Source: Prostheceraeus crozeri (Eukaryota; Platyhelminthes; Polycladida; Euryleptidae). From it: 64,000 nt of DNA. Position numbers and translations under genes: made by a program. Shown one piece after another: positions 47,278 through 54,902 of this stretch. The stretch spans positions 186,001 through 250,000 of the forward strand of contig CAJQUW010007055.1 of NCBI GenBank assembly GCA_907163375.1, read 5' to 3'. Within the stretch, counting starts at the first letter, position 1. Every line of letters begins with the position of its first letter. Below the pieces are notes generated by a model that was given only the letters and a program-made list of their open reading frames with translations, was not told the origin of the DNA and made no database searches.

Positions 47278-48225
47278 ATGAAGCAGATGTGTTGTCACTT
47301 GCACTTGCTGCGCCAGCTCTCACAATGAAACCCCTAAGCAATGTGAACACGATCGCAAAACCGCTAAAGCCAAATGCTGCAGTTGTTGTAAATGTAGAAA
47401 GGCAAGAAAACAAAAAGATGAGAAGGAGGAAAAAGAGTCAGTCGTCATCGACTGAACGTTTGAAGTCAATCTATTATGATGTAAAACATCCAGCAGGATT
47501 TGCATCTATCAAGAAATTATCAAAAGCGAGTGGTCTTCCACAATCACAAGTGAAACGATGGTTAAAGGGTCAGGCTACCTATACACTCCACAAACAAGCG
47601 AAAAAGAAGTACCGCACCCTCCATTATATTGTTCATGACATCGATGAACAGCGGCAAGCAGATTTGTGCGATGTCGCCTCCAGTAAAAAATCGCTTGTGG
47701 CGACATTTTACTGCCAACTTGACACAAAATTGGACAAAGGTTCTACAAGATACACTCCATGCCTACAATCACTCTATCCATCGTTCTATTGGACTCAGAC
47801 CAGTAGATGTAAATGCTGACAATGTAGATAAAGTGCGCGAATCATTCCAACGTAAACGCACTCATGTGAAAAGTGATGTGAAAATTGGTGATAAAGTTCG
47901 TATCTCAAAAGTGAAAAGTGTTTTTGCCAAAGGGTACCTTCCGAATTGGACAGAGGAGGTATTTACAGTATCAAGGATTGATCAAAAAGACTCTCCGACC
48001 TCCTACAAGTTGAAAGATTACGATAATGAAGAAATTGAGGGTAGCTTTTACCGCGATGAGATTGAGGTAGTCACTGAAAGTGAAACATATTTGGTAGAGA
48101 AAATCATTCGATGTAAAAAACGGCAAGGTGAAGAATGGTGTCTTGTTAAATGGACTGGTTATCCTTCAAGTATGAACTCTTGGATGCGTCGTGCCGACAT
48201 CTTTCATCTAAGTGATCGACAGTGA
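47278..48225 (+). pseudogene. retrovirus-like integrase with chromodomain, catalytic core deleted
   Basis: Integrase inserts element ends into host DNA. Recognisable parts: a helix-turn-helix block HPAGFASIKKLSKASGLPQS (about 47480-47560), the start of the DDE core (DIDEQRQADLCD, first Asp, near 47640), and then directly the core's end (LWRHFTANLTQNWTKVLQD), skipping the second Asp and the Glu: about 110 residues are missing at a junction near 47680, and the frame changes there. The C-terminal chromodomain (VEKIIRCKKRQGEEWCLVKW, then TGYP and NSW) is intact to 48225. The best start is ATG 47278, one nt after the previous stop, but it leads into other frames (see the cysteine-rich overlap). 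Inactive. Confidence 0.88.
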
Positions 48226-48266
48226 TTCATGCAAAGTTGTAACTAACAATGTTTAGGGTTTGAGCT

Positions 48267-48718
48267 ATGAATCCAACTGCCTCATTTTATTCACGACCCT
48301 CCTATGTAAGTGGTGGAGGACAAATTTACATCGGCGCTCGCCGCCAACGTGGAGGTAGCATACTTGGTGCACTGAAATCTGTTGTAGCACCTCTCATATC
48401 CAATGTCGGTAGATCTTTAAAACGAAATGTTTTAAGTAATGCCGTTGGCTTTGCTGGCGATGTTGCTAGTGATCTTTCCAGAGGTAGAAGTTTTAAGAGC
48501 AGTTTGTTGAATCGTGGGAAGGAACGCGGTTTAAAAACATTGAAGCAGACCTTTGCTGGTGTTACTCAAGGAAAGAAATCACCTAAACGAATGAATAAAG
48601 GAGGAAACATCGCGGAGCTGGTAAGGTGCGATCTTCAGTCAAAAGGCATTCACGCAAACGTCGCAGAGTCTCTAATCATTCATCAGGCACTAAACGACGA
48701 CGCTGCCATAACTTCTAA
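48267..48718 (+). pseudogene. glycine-rich minor virion protein candidate (pVI/pX-like), frameshifted
   Basis: From ATG 48267 the frame reads RRQRGGSILGALKSVVAPLI, SNVGRSLKRNVLSNAVGFAG, and so on, a GG-flanked amphipathic stretch followed by a basic body, as in minor capsid/membrane-lytic proteins encoded before the major capsid gene. Near 48580-48600 the sensible frame changes: the original frame loses its basic character, while the other frame gives RHSRKRRRVSNHSSGTKRRR and stops at TAA 48716-48718, two nt before the capsid ATG. The role is inferred from composition and position; penton function is an alternative. Confidence 0.55.
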
Positions 48719-48720
48719 TC

Positions 48721-49997
48721 ATGGAGTGTAAAACTTCCGGTTTTGTTTGTTTGATCAACAAGCCATACAGACAGATATTCTTAGTTCAAGTATTGTAGAT
48801 TATCATCCTCGAACAGCTGAGAATGCTGGCCCCATTGAATTTGTTATTCCTGGTGGTAGTGATGACTACATAGATTTGAGTTATGCGATGCTTGATTTGA
48901 GGTTTAGAATTCAGCAAGCAGATGGCACTGCTATTGACGATGCACATAAAGTTGGACTGAACAATTTACCATTGACTACATTACTTCGCGATGTTTCTCT
49001 AACGATTGGAGAGCAGCAGGTGGAAGGTGGTCAAAGCGATTATCCCTATAAATCATATTTCAATCATGTATCACAGTTTCATCCAGCAGCACAAAAAAGT
49101 CATATGGAAGCCATGGGATGGTACAGAGATGAAGCAGGAAAATTTGATGTTGAAACAAACAGTGGCTTTGTAAAGCGATCTGCTATGATTAAAGATAGTA
49201 GAGTATGTCAGCTATATGGTCCGCTGAATTTAGACTTCTTTAGACAGTCAAAGTTTTTACTCTGTAATACCAGCATGCGACTCAAGCTGACATTGAATAA
49301 GCCTGAAGTTGCGCTGAATGCATTTGGTAAAGTTGACAATTTTAGAATTCATGTGGAAGATATTGCACTTTACATTCGTCGAGTAGTACCGAATCCAAGT
49401 GTCATTAGAGGACATGCTGAAGGTCTTAACCGCCAAAATGCCATTTACCCCGTTCAGCATACAAAGCTTCTCACCTTTACAATTCCGAAAGATCAAAAGA
49501 GTTTCATGAAAGATGGCCTCTTTCCATCGGAAGCACCGAAGCTCCTCATGGTGGCAATGGTTGAAAATGATGCATTTAATGGTAATATAAAGAAGAATCC
49601 TTTCAATTTTAAACACAATCAGTTAAGTGAAATTGCTTTACGTGTAAATGGTGTGAGTCATCCTGGTCCACCCTAAAAACCAGATTTTGCTTCGGATCAA
49701 TTTATGCGCAGTTATGTTGATTTTATGGATGTCTTTGGCTTTTACAATACGGATGACACCAACGGACTCACTATGAAAGAGTTTAAGAGTGGATATACTA
49801 TTTATGCATTTGATTTGACTGCTGACAGCGATATTAGTGCCCCCTATCGTCAAGCGAACGTGCCTCATAATATTCGTTTGGATTTGACGTTCAAAAGAAC
49901 ACTACCTGAGACGATCAATGTATTAATTTATGCAGTCTTCGATTCAAATATTGAAATTACAAAGTATCGTGACGTGATTCTTCAGTATAATCGTTAA
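48721..49997 (+). pseudogene. major capsid protein, double jelly-roll type (F54H12.2-like), two lesions
   Basis: Main shell protein of the predicted Polinton virion. After the ATG at 48721 (MECKTSG) the reading frame shifts within the T-rich 48738-48748, then runs with family features: GPIEFVIPGGSDDYIDLSYA, SDYPYKSYFNHVSQF, GWYRDEAGKFD, RVCQLYGPLNLDFFR. A TAA at 49674-49676 interrupts after NGVSHPGPP; the same frame continues to 49997 with FMDVFGFYNTDD and a C-terminal strand block. Intact length would be about 425 aa, usual for this group. Neither lesion is likely to leave a working capsid. The C-terminal stop overlaps the protease start (TAATG). Confidence 0.9.
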
Positions 49998-50458
49998 TGA
50001 GTTGGTTGACTGCTGACGATATTAAGACTAAAGTGCAGCGTAATGCAGACGAAGCGACGTTGAAAGCTTTCGATAATGTCTATTCACTCGATACCTTACC
50101 ACCTGCAGTAAATCACTATCCCATCTTTATTGTGCTAAACACTCATTCGCAGAATTTAGGCGGTGAGCATTGGAAAGCGATCTTTATTGGAGAAGACCGA
50201 CGTGGTGAACTATTTGACTCTCTTGCTCAATCTCCAAATATACCAACACAACAGTGGTTGAGAAAACATACGCGTCAATATCAGCGAAATGAACGCCTAC
50301 TACAACATCCACTTTCATCAACGTGTGGTGCTTTTGTACTGTACTTCATCTTAAAACGTTTACATGTATCTCGATTTGTATCTGTTATTCAAAACTTTTC
50401 ATGTAATCCATCCTCTAATGAAAAAATGATTTGTAAGTTCTATCATGATTTGAAATAA
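49997..50458 (+). CDS. adenain-like maturation cysteine protease
   Basis: 153 aa, intact. Catalytic residues in family order: His in GGEHWKAIFIG (about residue 57), Asp in GELFDSLAQSP (about 74), Cys in SSTCGAFVLYF (about 111). Ulp1/adenain-type proteases of Polintons and adenoviruses process capsid and core proteins during virion maturation. The start codon overlaps the capsid stop by one base (TAATG), a signature of termination-reinitiation. AATAAA occurs at the end of the gene (near 50455). Confidence 0.92.
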   Translation: MSWLTADDIKTKVQRNADEATLKAFDNVYSLDTLPPAVNHYPIFIVLNTHSQNLGGEHWKAIFIGEDRRGELFDSLAQSPNIPTQQWLRKHTRQYQRNERLLQHPLSSTCGAFVLYFILKRLHVSRFVSVIQNFSCNPSSNEKMICKFYHDLK

Positions 50459-50490
50459 AAACATCATGTTGGAAAAATTGTTTTTTATTT
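50450..50490. terminator. convergent polyadenylation signals
   Basis: AATAAA at the plus-strand protease stop and AATAAA on the minus strand (from TTTATT at about 50480) just at the TBP-like gene's stop. The two convergent gene blocks end within 30 bp of each other. Confidence 0.65.
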
Positions 50491-51030
50491 TACAATCCGC
50501 TGGGTACGTACATACTCGATGAGATAGTCTAGGATCACATTTACTTGTACATGAGATTTTAGTCCAGTAATGATCACTTTACTATTATAAAAGATTGCCA
50601 CATGCACAGGTAACCAACAACTAATAAGAGCTGCAGGAAAAAGTTCGGGTTCATAACACAAATTGTAACTGCTGGTACGAATCTTCAAAAATGATACACT
50701 TTCACTCAATTGAGTAGAGATCACCATATTGTCCACAGTCAGATTCGACATCACACACCTCTCCCTCTTCCATATCCGACGTAGTAGTCTTTGTAGCTCT
50801 AAGCGCATTGACTGCGCCGATGAATGAGAAAGGGCGCCGAGAATCTGTACAGTCCCATTTGGGAAGAGTTGAAGATTCCGTGAATTGTTCATCTTCACCA
50901 CTAACATTTGAGGTCGGCCCGGGTAATACTTGCTGTTTGGAAGGTGTTGGTGTAATGTTGTGAGATCGATTTTGGTGTAGAGTCTGAAGCGACGGAGAAT
51001 GTTGACGATGGTGTAGCGATGGCGCTTCAT
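50485..51030 (-). CDS. TATA-binding protein-like (TBP core) protein
   Basis: 181 aa from ATG 51030, the length of the conserved TBP core. It contains two direct repeats. Repeat 1: IVNILRRFRLYTKIDLTTLH, SKYYPGRPQMLVVKM, LQLFPNGTVQILGALS. Repeat 2: MSNLTVDNMV, LCYEPELFPAALISCW, VHVAIFYNSKVIITGLKSH. Both repeats follow the TBP order (N-V-V strand, YxPxxFP, IFxSGKxxxTGxKS, final helix). Of the four DNA-kinking Phe, three have counterparts (LQLF, ELFP, AIFY); the first is Pro (GRP in place of KRF). The likely role is binding TATA boxes of the element's promoters or competing with host TBP. It is last in a three-gene antisense cassette and overlaps the end of the preceding gene. Undamaged. I do not know TBP as a standard Polinton gene. 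Confidence 0.85.
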   Translation of the reverse strand: MKRHRYTIVNILRRFRLYTKIDLTTLHQHLPNSKYYPGRPQMLVVKMNNSRNLQLFPNGTVQILGALSHSSAQSMRLELQRLLRRIWKRERCVMSNLTVDNMVISTQLSESVSFLKIRTSSYNLCYEPELFPAALISCWLPVHVAIFYNSKVIITGLKSHVQVNVILDYLIEYVRTQRIVK

Positions 51031-51352
51031 GATGAAAAAATGAGTAAATTGAGCGATGTACCTTCCTTTTATACTTTTCCCAACTACCTTGATGAAATGT
51101 GAAGTTAGTATGGAGTTGGGAATGATAGAGTTGAATTCGCCGATTGTTGACGCGCAACCAGATGCGATTTCCAATACGTGAATGTCTTTTCATATAGAAG
51201 TATTTCAAATCCTTCATGATATGATGTAGAGATTGAAAATGACGATAAGATAAAGCAAACTCTCTTCTCACATTTCCAGTTGAATCTTTGAAATAGACGT
51301 TTCGATCATGATCCGTTTCAATACGTTGTAGGGAATCTAATTTCCAACTCAT
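50702..51352 (-). CDS. small PC4-like? protein B, overlapping the TBP-like gene
   Basis: ATG 51352. The first 107 residues are paralogous to the neighbouring protein A: SWKLDSLQRIETD, then NVYFKDSTGN, a DLKYF helix, GNRIWLRVNNRRIQLYHSQL, and WEKYKRKVHRSIYSF. Each half has beta strands followed by a helix, loosely like PC4/Sub1 folds; this is a low-confidence guess. Beyond residue 108 the frame runs another 109 codons entirely inside the TBP-like gene in a different frame, with Ser/Pro/acidic composition. Since paralogue A stops at the matching place, the overlap is probably the result of a lost stop, but a fused product is possible. Confidence 0.5.
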   Translation of the reverse strand: MSWKLDSLQRIETDHDRNVYFKDSTGNVRREFALSYRHFQSLHHIMKDLKYFYMKRHSRIGNRIWLRVNNRRIQLYHSQLHTNFTFHQGSWEKYKRKVHRSIYSFFHHEAPSLHHRQHSPSLQTLHQNRSHNITPTPSKQQVLPGPTSNVSGEDEQFTESSTLPKWDCTDSRRPFSFIGAVNALRATKTTTSDMEEGEVCDVESDCGQYGDLYSIE

Positions 51353-51374
51353 GGTGCGTGATAGTCATGTCTGA

Positions 51375-51731
51375 TTAAGATTTGCATAGTAGGGCGATGA
51401 ACTCACGACGAATAAATGTCATGATGGAGCGATGTATGTATCTTCTATACTTCTCCCAATTGTATTTGCGAAATGAGAAACAGTTTGCGGAATGAGAATG
51501 GTAGATTTGAATTTCATTTCTGTAATGTTGAAGCCAAACTTGATCACCCAAGGAGATGAATCTTAATGTTTCAAAATATTCCAAATCCCTCATGATATCA
51601 TTGAGGTTGACAAATTGTCGCCATGTTAATGTAATACCTCTTGATGTATGACCATGAGAATTTTTGAAATGTACGTTTCCATCACGATCAACTCTGATAT
51701 ATTGTAGAGAGTCCAAAATCCAAGTCTTCAT
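51375..51731 (-). CDS. small PC4-like? protein A
   Basis: 118 aa from ATG 51731 (MKTWILDSLQYIRVDRDGNV). Two similar halves: VHFKNSHG ... ITLTWRQFVNLNDIMRDLEY, and LGDQVWLQHYRNEIQIYHSH ... WEKYRRYIHRSIMTF. Strand-strand-'ItLtxxQfxxL'-helix is what PC4-type single-strand-binding/coactivator domains look like, but the match is from pattern only. It ends with a stop at 51375, 22 nt before the start of its paralogue B. It is divergent from the forward gene at 51767 with only 35 nt between start codons. Undamaged. Confidence 0.55.
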   Translation of the reverse strand: MKTWILDSLQYIRVDRDGNVHFKNSHGHTSRGITLTWRQFVNLNDIMRDLEYFETLRFISLGDQVWLQHYRNEIQIYHSHSANCFSFRKYNWEKYRRYIHRSIMTFIRREFIALLCKS

Positions 51732-51766
51732 GATGTTATGCAAAGCCGCAGATCAGCAATATCAAA
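51732..51766. promoter_or_regulatory. 35-bp divergent intergenic gap
   Basis: The start codons of protein A (minus) and of the forward 465-aa gene face away from each other across 35 bp without a visible TATA box. A shared initiator or promoters inside the coding sequences are the only room available. Confidence 0.4.
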
Positions 51767-53164
51767 ATGTCGTTTTATCATATTTTGCTTAGCAATACGG
51801 CTACAAAGAGATTTGCTAGTAATCGAGCCGCACTCTTTTCTACTCCCATTGATCATGCACAACAGCTAAATGGAAATTGGGAAGTGGGTGTCACTCAACT
51901 TGTTTATAGCAACTGTGTCTATACTTTTGATCATGAGGTGATGACTATTAATATGAGACGTACAGCTGCTTACCAATGTGAAAAGGGGTGCCGAGTATAC
52001 ATTCCACAGTGGCCAAAGAAAGATCTCTTATCATGTAAAAAGTTTATATATGATTTCTTGAATAAAGCGTGTAAACATATTGCCCAATTTACTCCGCACA
52101 ATGATGATCATAATTATGTACATCTTGTAGTTGAGAAAGATTGGATTGTTGGTTTAAGTCCAAGTTTAAGAAATGATTTAGGTTACCTCGCTAGCGCCTT
52201 AACAAGCTATGATAATTTTAACGTTAATTACCACATAAGTGGTCATAAACAGTTAATATATCGAGACGAAGCTTATTATGTAGATCTTATTCCAAAAAAT
52301 GAGAAGACGTTGGTGAAGAAGATTGTGATTAAGCCAAGAAAGACAAACATGACTCCTGAAACATTATTGAAGAAATTTAATTATCTCCTTCGAGTTGATG
52401 GTAAACAAGTGGCAACATTGACTTATATCAAATCATCTAATCATATTGCAATAATTAAATTAAATGATGATGATCTAGTATTAGTTTGTTCAAAAGATTT
52501 TCATCAGTTCTTAAGACATCGTTCTGCAGCTGTTCATGGAAAATCTGATATGCAACATTTACCATGTGAAAGGCCAAATCAATTTGATACAGAATGGGCC
52601 GTATCTTTATACAGAAAGTGTGTACAGCCTTTCGGTGGTGTCTTACATGAAACAAGAGTGTTGATGCCTCGCATTATTACTTCGGTTAAATTGGTTGTAG
52701 ATTATTTAAATGAAGTGATTAATGAGCAACATGTTTCATTTTCTGAAAAAGAAGGTGCTTTGTCTCTCACTATAAGTGGAAAAGGTATTGAACTAATTAT
52801 GGATAAAACTCTAATGGACATTTTGGGTTTTGATCAAAATATCTTTAAAAGTGGTACTGTAACCAAAGCTAGCGCAGACATGTCACTATCGCGTCGTATT
52901 AACTATTTTCAGATATATTCCAATATTGGTGAAGATGTACGTGTGGGAGATGTTGAAGCTCTATTGCTAGCAATGATACCATACCAGCCAAAAAGCTGCA
53001 GTATTTTATCTGAGCATACTTTCAAGAAAGTGCATTATACAAAGCTGAAATCAAACTACATCCCACAAATTGATACTGCCATTTATGACGATGCTGGTGC
53101 GTTGATTCCTTTTCATAAAGATGCTGTGACAAGTATCACACTCCATTTCCGAATGAAGAGTTAA
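51767..53164 (+). CDS. Polinton GxWEVGV-family protein 1 (virion vertex/spike candidate)
   Basis: 465 aa, intact, from ATG 51767. The N-terminus has the family motif LNGNWEVGVTQLVY. The middle repeats strand-rich modules with FLN/LGF patterns (LMDILGFDQNIF). The C-terminus has NYFQIYSNIGEDVRVGDVEA, then YIPQIDTAIYDDAGALIPFH and ITLHFRMKS. Proteins of this plan lie next to F54H12.2-like capsid genes in many invertebrate genomes; their role is not known to me. Size, position and beta-rich repeats suggest a vertex, penton-linked or spike protein. The stop overlaps an out-of-frame ATG (TAATG). Confidence 0.65.
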   Translation: MSFYHILLSNTATKRFASNRAALFSTPIDHAQQLNGNWEVGVTQLVYSNCVYTFDHEVMTINMRRTAAYQCEKGCRVYIPQWPKKDLLSCKKFIYDFLNKACKHIAQFTPHNDDHNYVHLVVEKDWIVGLSPSLRNDLGYLASALTSYDNFNVNYHISGHKQLIYRDEAYYVDLIPKNEKTLVKKIVIKPRKTNMTPETLLKKFNYLLRVDGKQVATLTYIKSSNHIAIIKLNDDDLVLVCSKDFHQFLRHRSAAVHGKSDMQHLPCERPNQFDTEWAVSLYRKCVQPFGGVLHETRVLMPRIITSVKLVVDYLNEVINEQHVSFSEKEGALSLTISGKGIELIMDKTLMDILGFDQNIFKSGTVTKASADMSLSRRINYFQIYSNIGEDVRVGDVEALLLAMIPYQPKSCSILSEHTFKKVHYTKLKSNYIPQIDTAIYDDAGALIPFHKDAVTSITLHFRMKS

Positions 53165-53203
53165 TGCAAAAGTATGCTAATATATTTTTCCAATGTGAAT
53201 AAT

Positions 53204-54723
53204 ATGGAAAGTGAAAATAAGGACTCGTTTCTAATCTACTTTCCCAGTAATGCTTCTATGAATAAATTTCCCAAAAATAAACCATCAGACTATCGAGTAG
53301 AATTAAATCGCCCACTACATTTAGAAGGTGAATGGGAGGTTGGCGTTTCTAGTATTTGCTATGATAGCAATATTCAGAATGTGAATGATTTGGAATAAAT
53401 GATATTGACTCCTCGCACTCATGATGGAATAACGATGAATAATGCATTCCAGTTCCCATACAATTTAACATCAGATGGAAAGTGGAACTATGAACGGATT
53501 CAGATAAAATCAGATTATTATGGTCCATTTGGGGATGAGAAAATTATTAAGGCATTCAACAGTGGTAATACTTCCATCATGAAGAATAAAAATCAGAAAG
53601 TTTATGAGTTTATTATCTATCATTGGAGTGGGAGACAGTTCCTCCGCTTTCATTCTTTTACTAAAGGTCTTACGCTGAGGTTGGATAATGAATTCTATCC
53701 ACATCTTGGTTTTGGTCATGGACTACATCTAACGTCAATTGCTACTGCAAATGTTAAAAAGTTTATTCAAATCGAATCAACAAATTTCATTATAGATTTA
53801 AAATATTTGATGAAGATGTTGTAGAATGCGAAGAACGCATCATTTTGAAAAAGCGTGGTGTTCAACCTTTATCACTTATTGAGTTAGTAAAACGATGGAA
53901 TGAGACTGTGGGTAAGAAGTATGGAGAGAAAATTATGGCAGACAAAGATAAGTTGGTTATTCAGAAATATAATGACAAACTTACAGTTTATTTCTCTCCA
54001 ACCTTGCGTCATTTTGTAAGACATTATACACCTATTATTGGAAGCGGTGTGGTGTATGCTTCTCATGAATATCACACTAAAGCTGATTCAGTTAATGATG
54101 AATGGTGGGTGGACATCTATGGCGATCGCATCAAGAAAATTTACCAGTCTTTTGAAGAATCTAAAGTTGCTATCAATATAATGCCGCGTCTATATCATAC
54201 AGTTGAAAGCTTCATTCATGTAGTAAATCCTTATATACAACAGAAGTTGAAGCATGTGATGAAAAGTAAATATGATGTAAAGACACACCACATTTCGTTT
54301 TCAATTGAAAATCAACGCGTTGTTCTGAAACTGGGTGATGACATTCAATGTCAATTGAGTAAAAATTTGAAAAAACTCTTTGGTTTTTCAATGCTACAAA
54401 CTGTGTTTGCTGCTGCGCATACGATTGGTATAGAAACACCAATGACACTTGATAAACATGAACAGCACCTTTACATTCAAAGTGATTTGATTCTACCTAT
54501 TTCTGTTGGTGAGAAAAAAGAATACATTTTACGTGATTTCATTCATGATAAAGACGCTTCATATGGAATAGTCGAGAAGATGTTTGAATCTATTTTCTAT
54601 CATCCCGTCGTCAAACAAACTATACCCTCTATTGCTATCAAAATTACCAATGGTTTACAAGAGTGCATCCATGTGAAAGATACTAAATCCCTCGTAACTT
54701 TAGTGTTTCGGAAAACAAAGTGA
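53204..54723 (+). pseudogene. Polinton GxWEVGV-family protein 2, broken
   Basis: Paralogue of the preceding gene, with PLHLEGEWEVGVSSICYDS near the N-terminus and the same ending plan (SDLILPISVGEKKEYILRDF, then SIAIKITNGL ... LVTLVFRK). The ATG at 53204 fits best (an in-frame ATG lies at 53174). A TAA at 53396-53398 interrupts 64 codons in. Near 53770-53820 the frame changes and then stays open to TGA 54723. The undamaged protein would be about 505 aa. AATAAA follows at about 54745. Confidence 0.7.
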
Positions 54724-54733
54724 AGTCATTGTG

Positions 54734-54752
54734 ATATGTTTATTGAAATAAA
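54734..54752. terminator. convergent polyadenylation signals between forward pair and polymerase
   Basis: GAAATAAAAAT on the plus strand and TTTATT (AATAAA on the minus strand) just before it lie between the forward paralogue pair and the polymerase gene's 3' end. Confidence 0.6.
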
Positions 54753-54902
54753 AATATGTATATGAAAAAGTCTTTTCACAGATATAGGGGGAATGGGCTG
54801 ACTGTAGGCATATATTCACAAGGAAGAAACGATCTCATGCGATACATAAAACAGCAATGTTTATCTACAGAAATCAACATCAAAATACTAAGTTAAGGAT
54901 GA

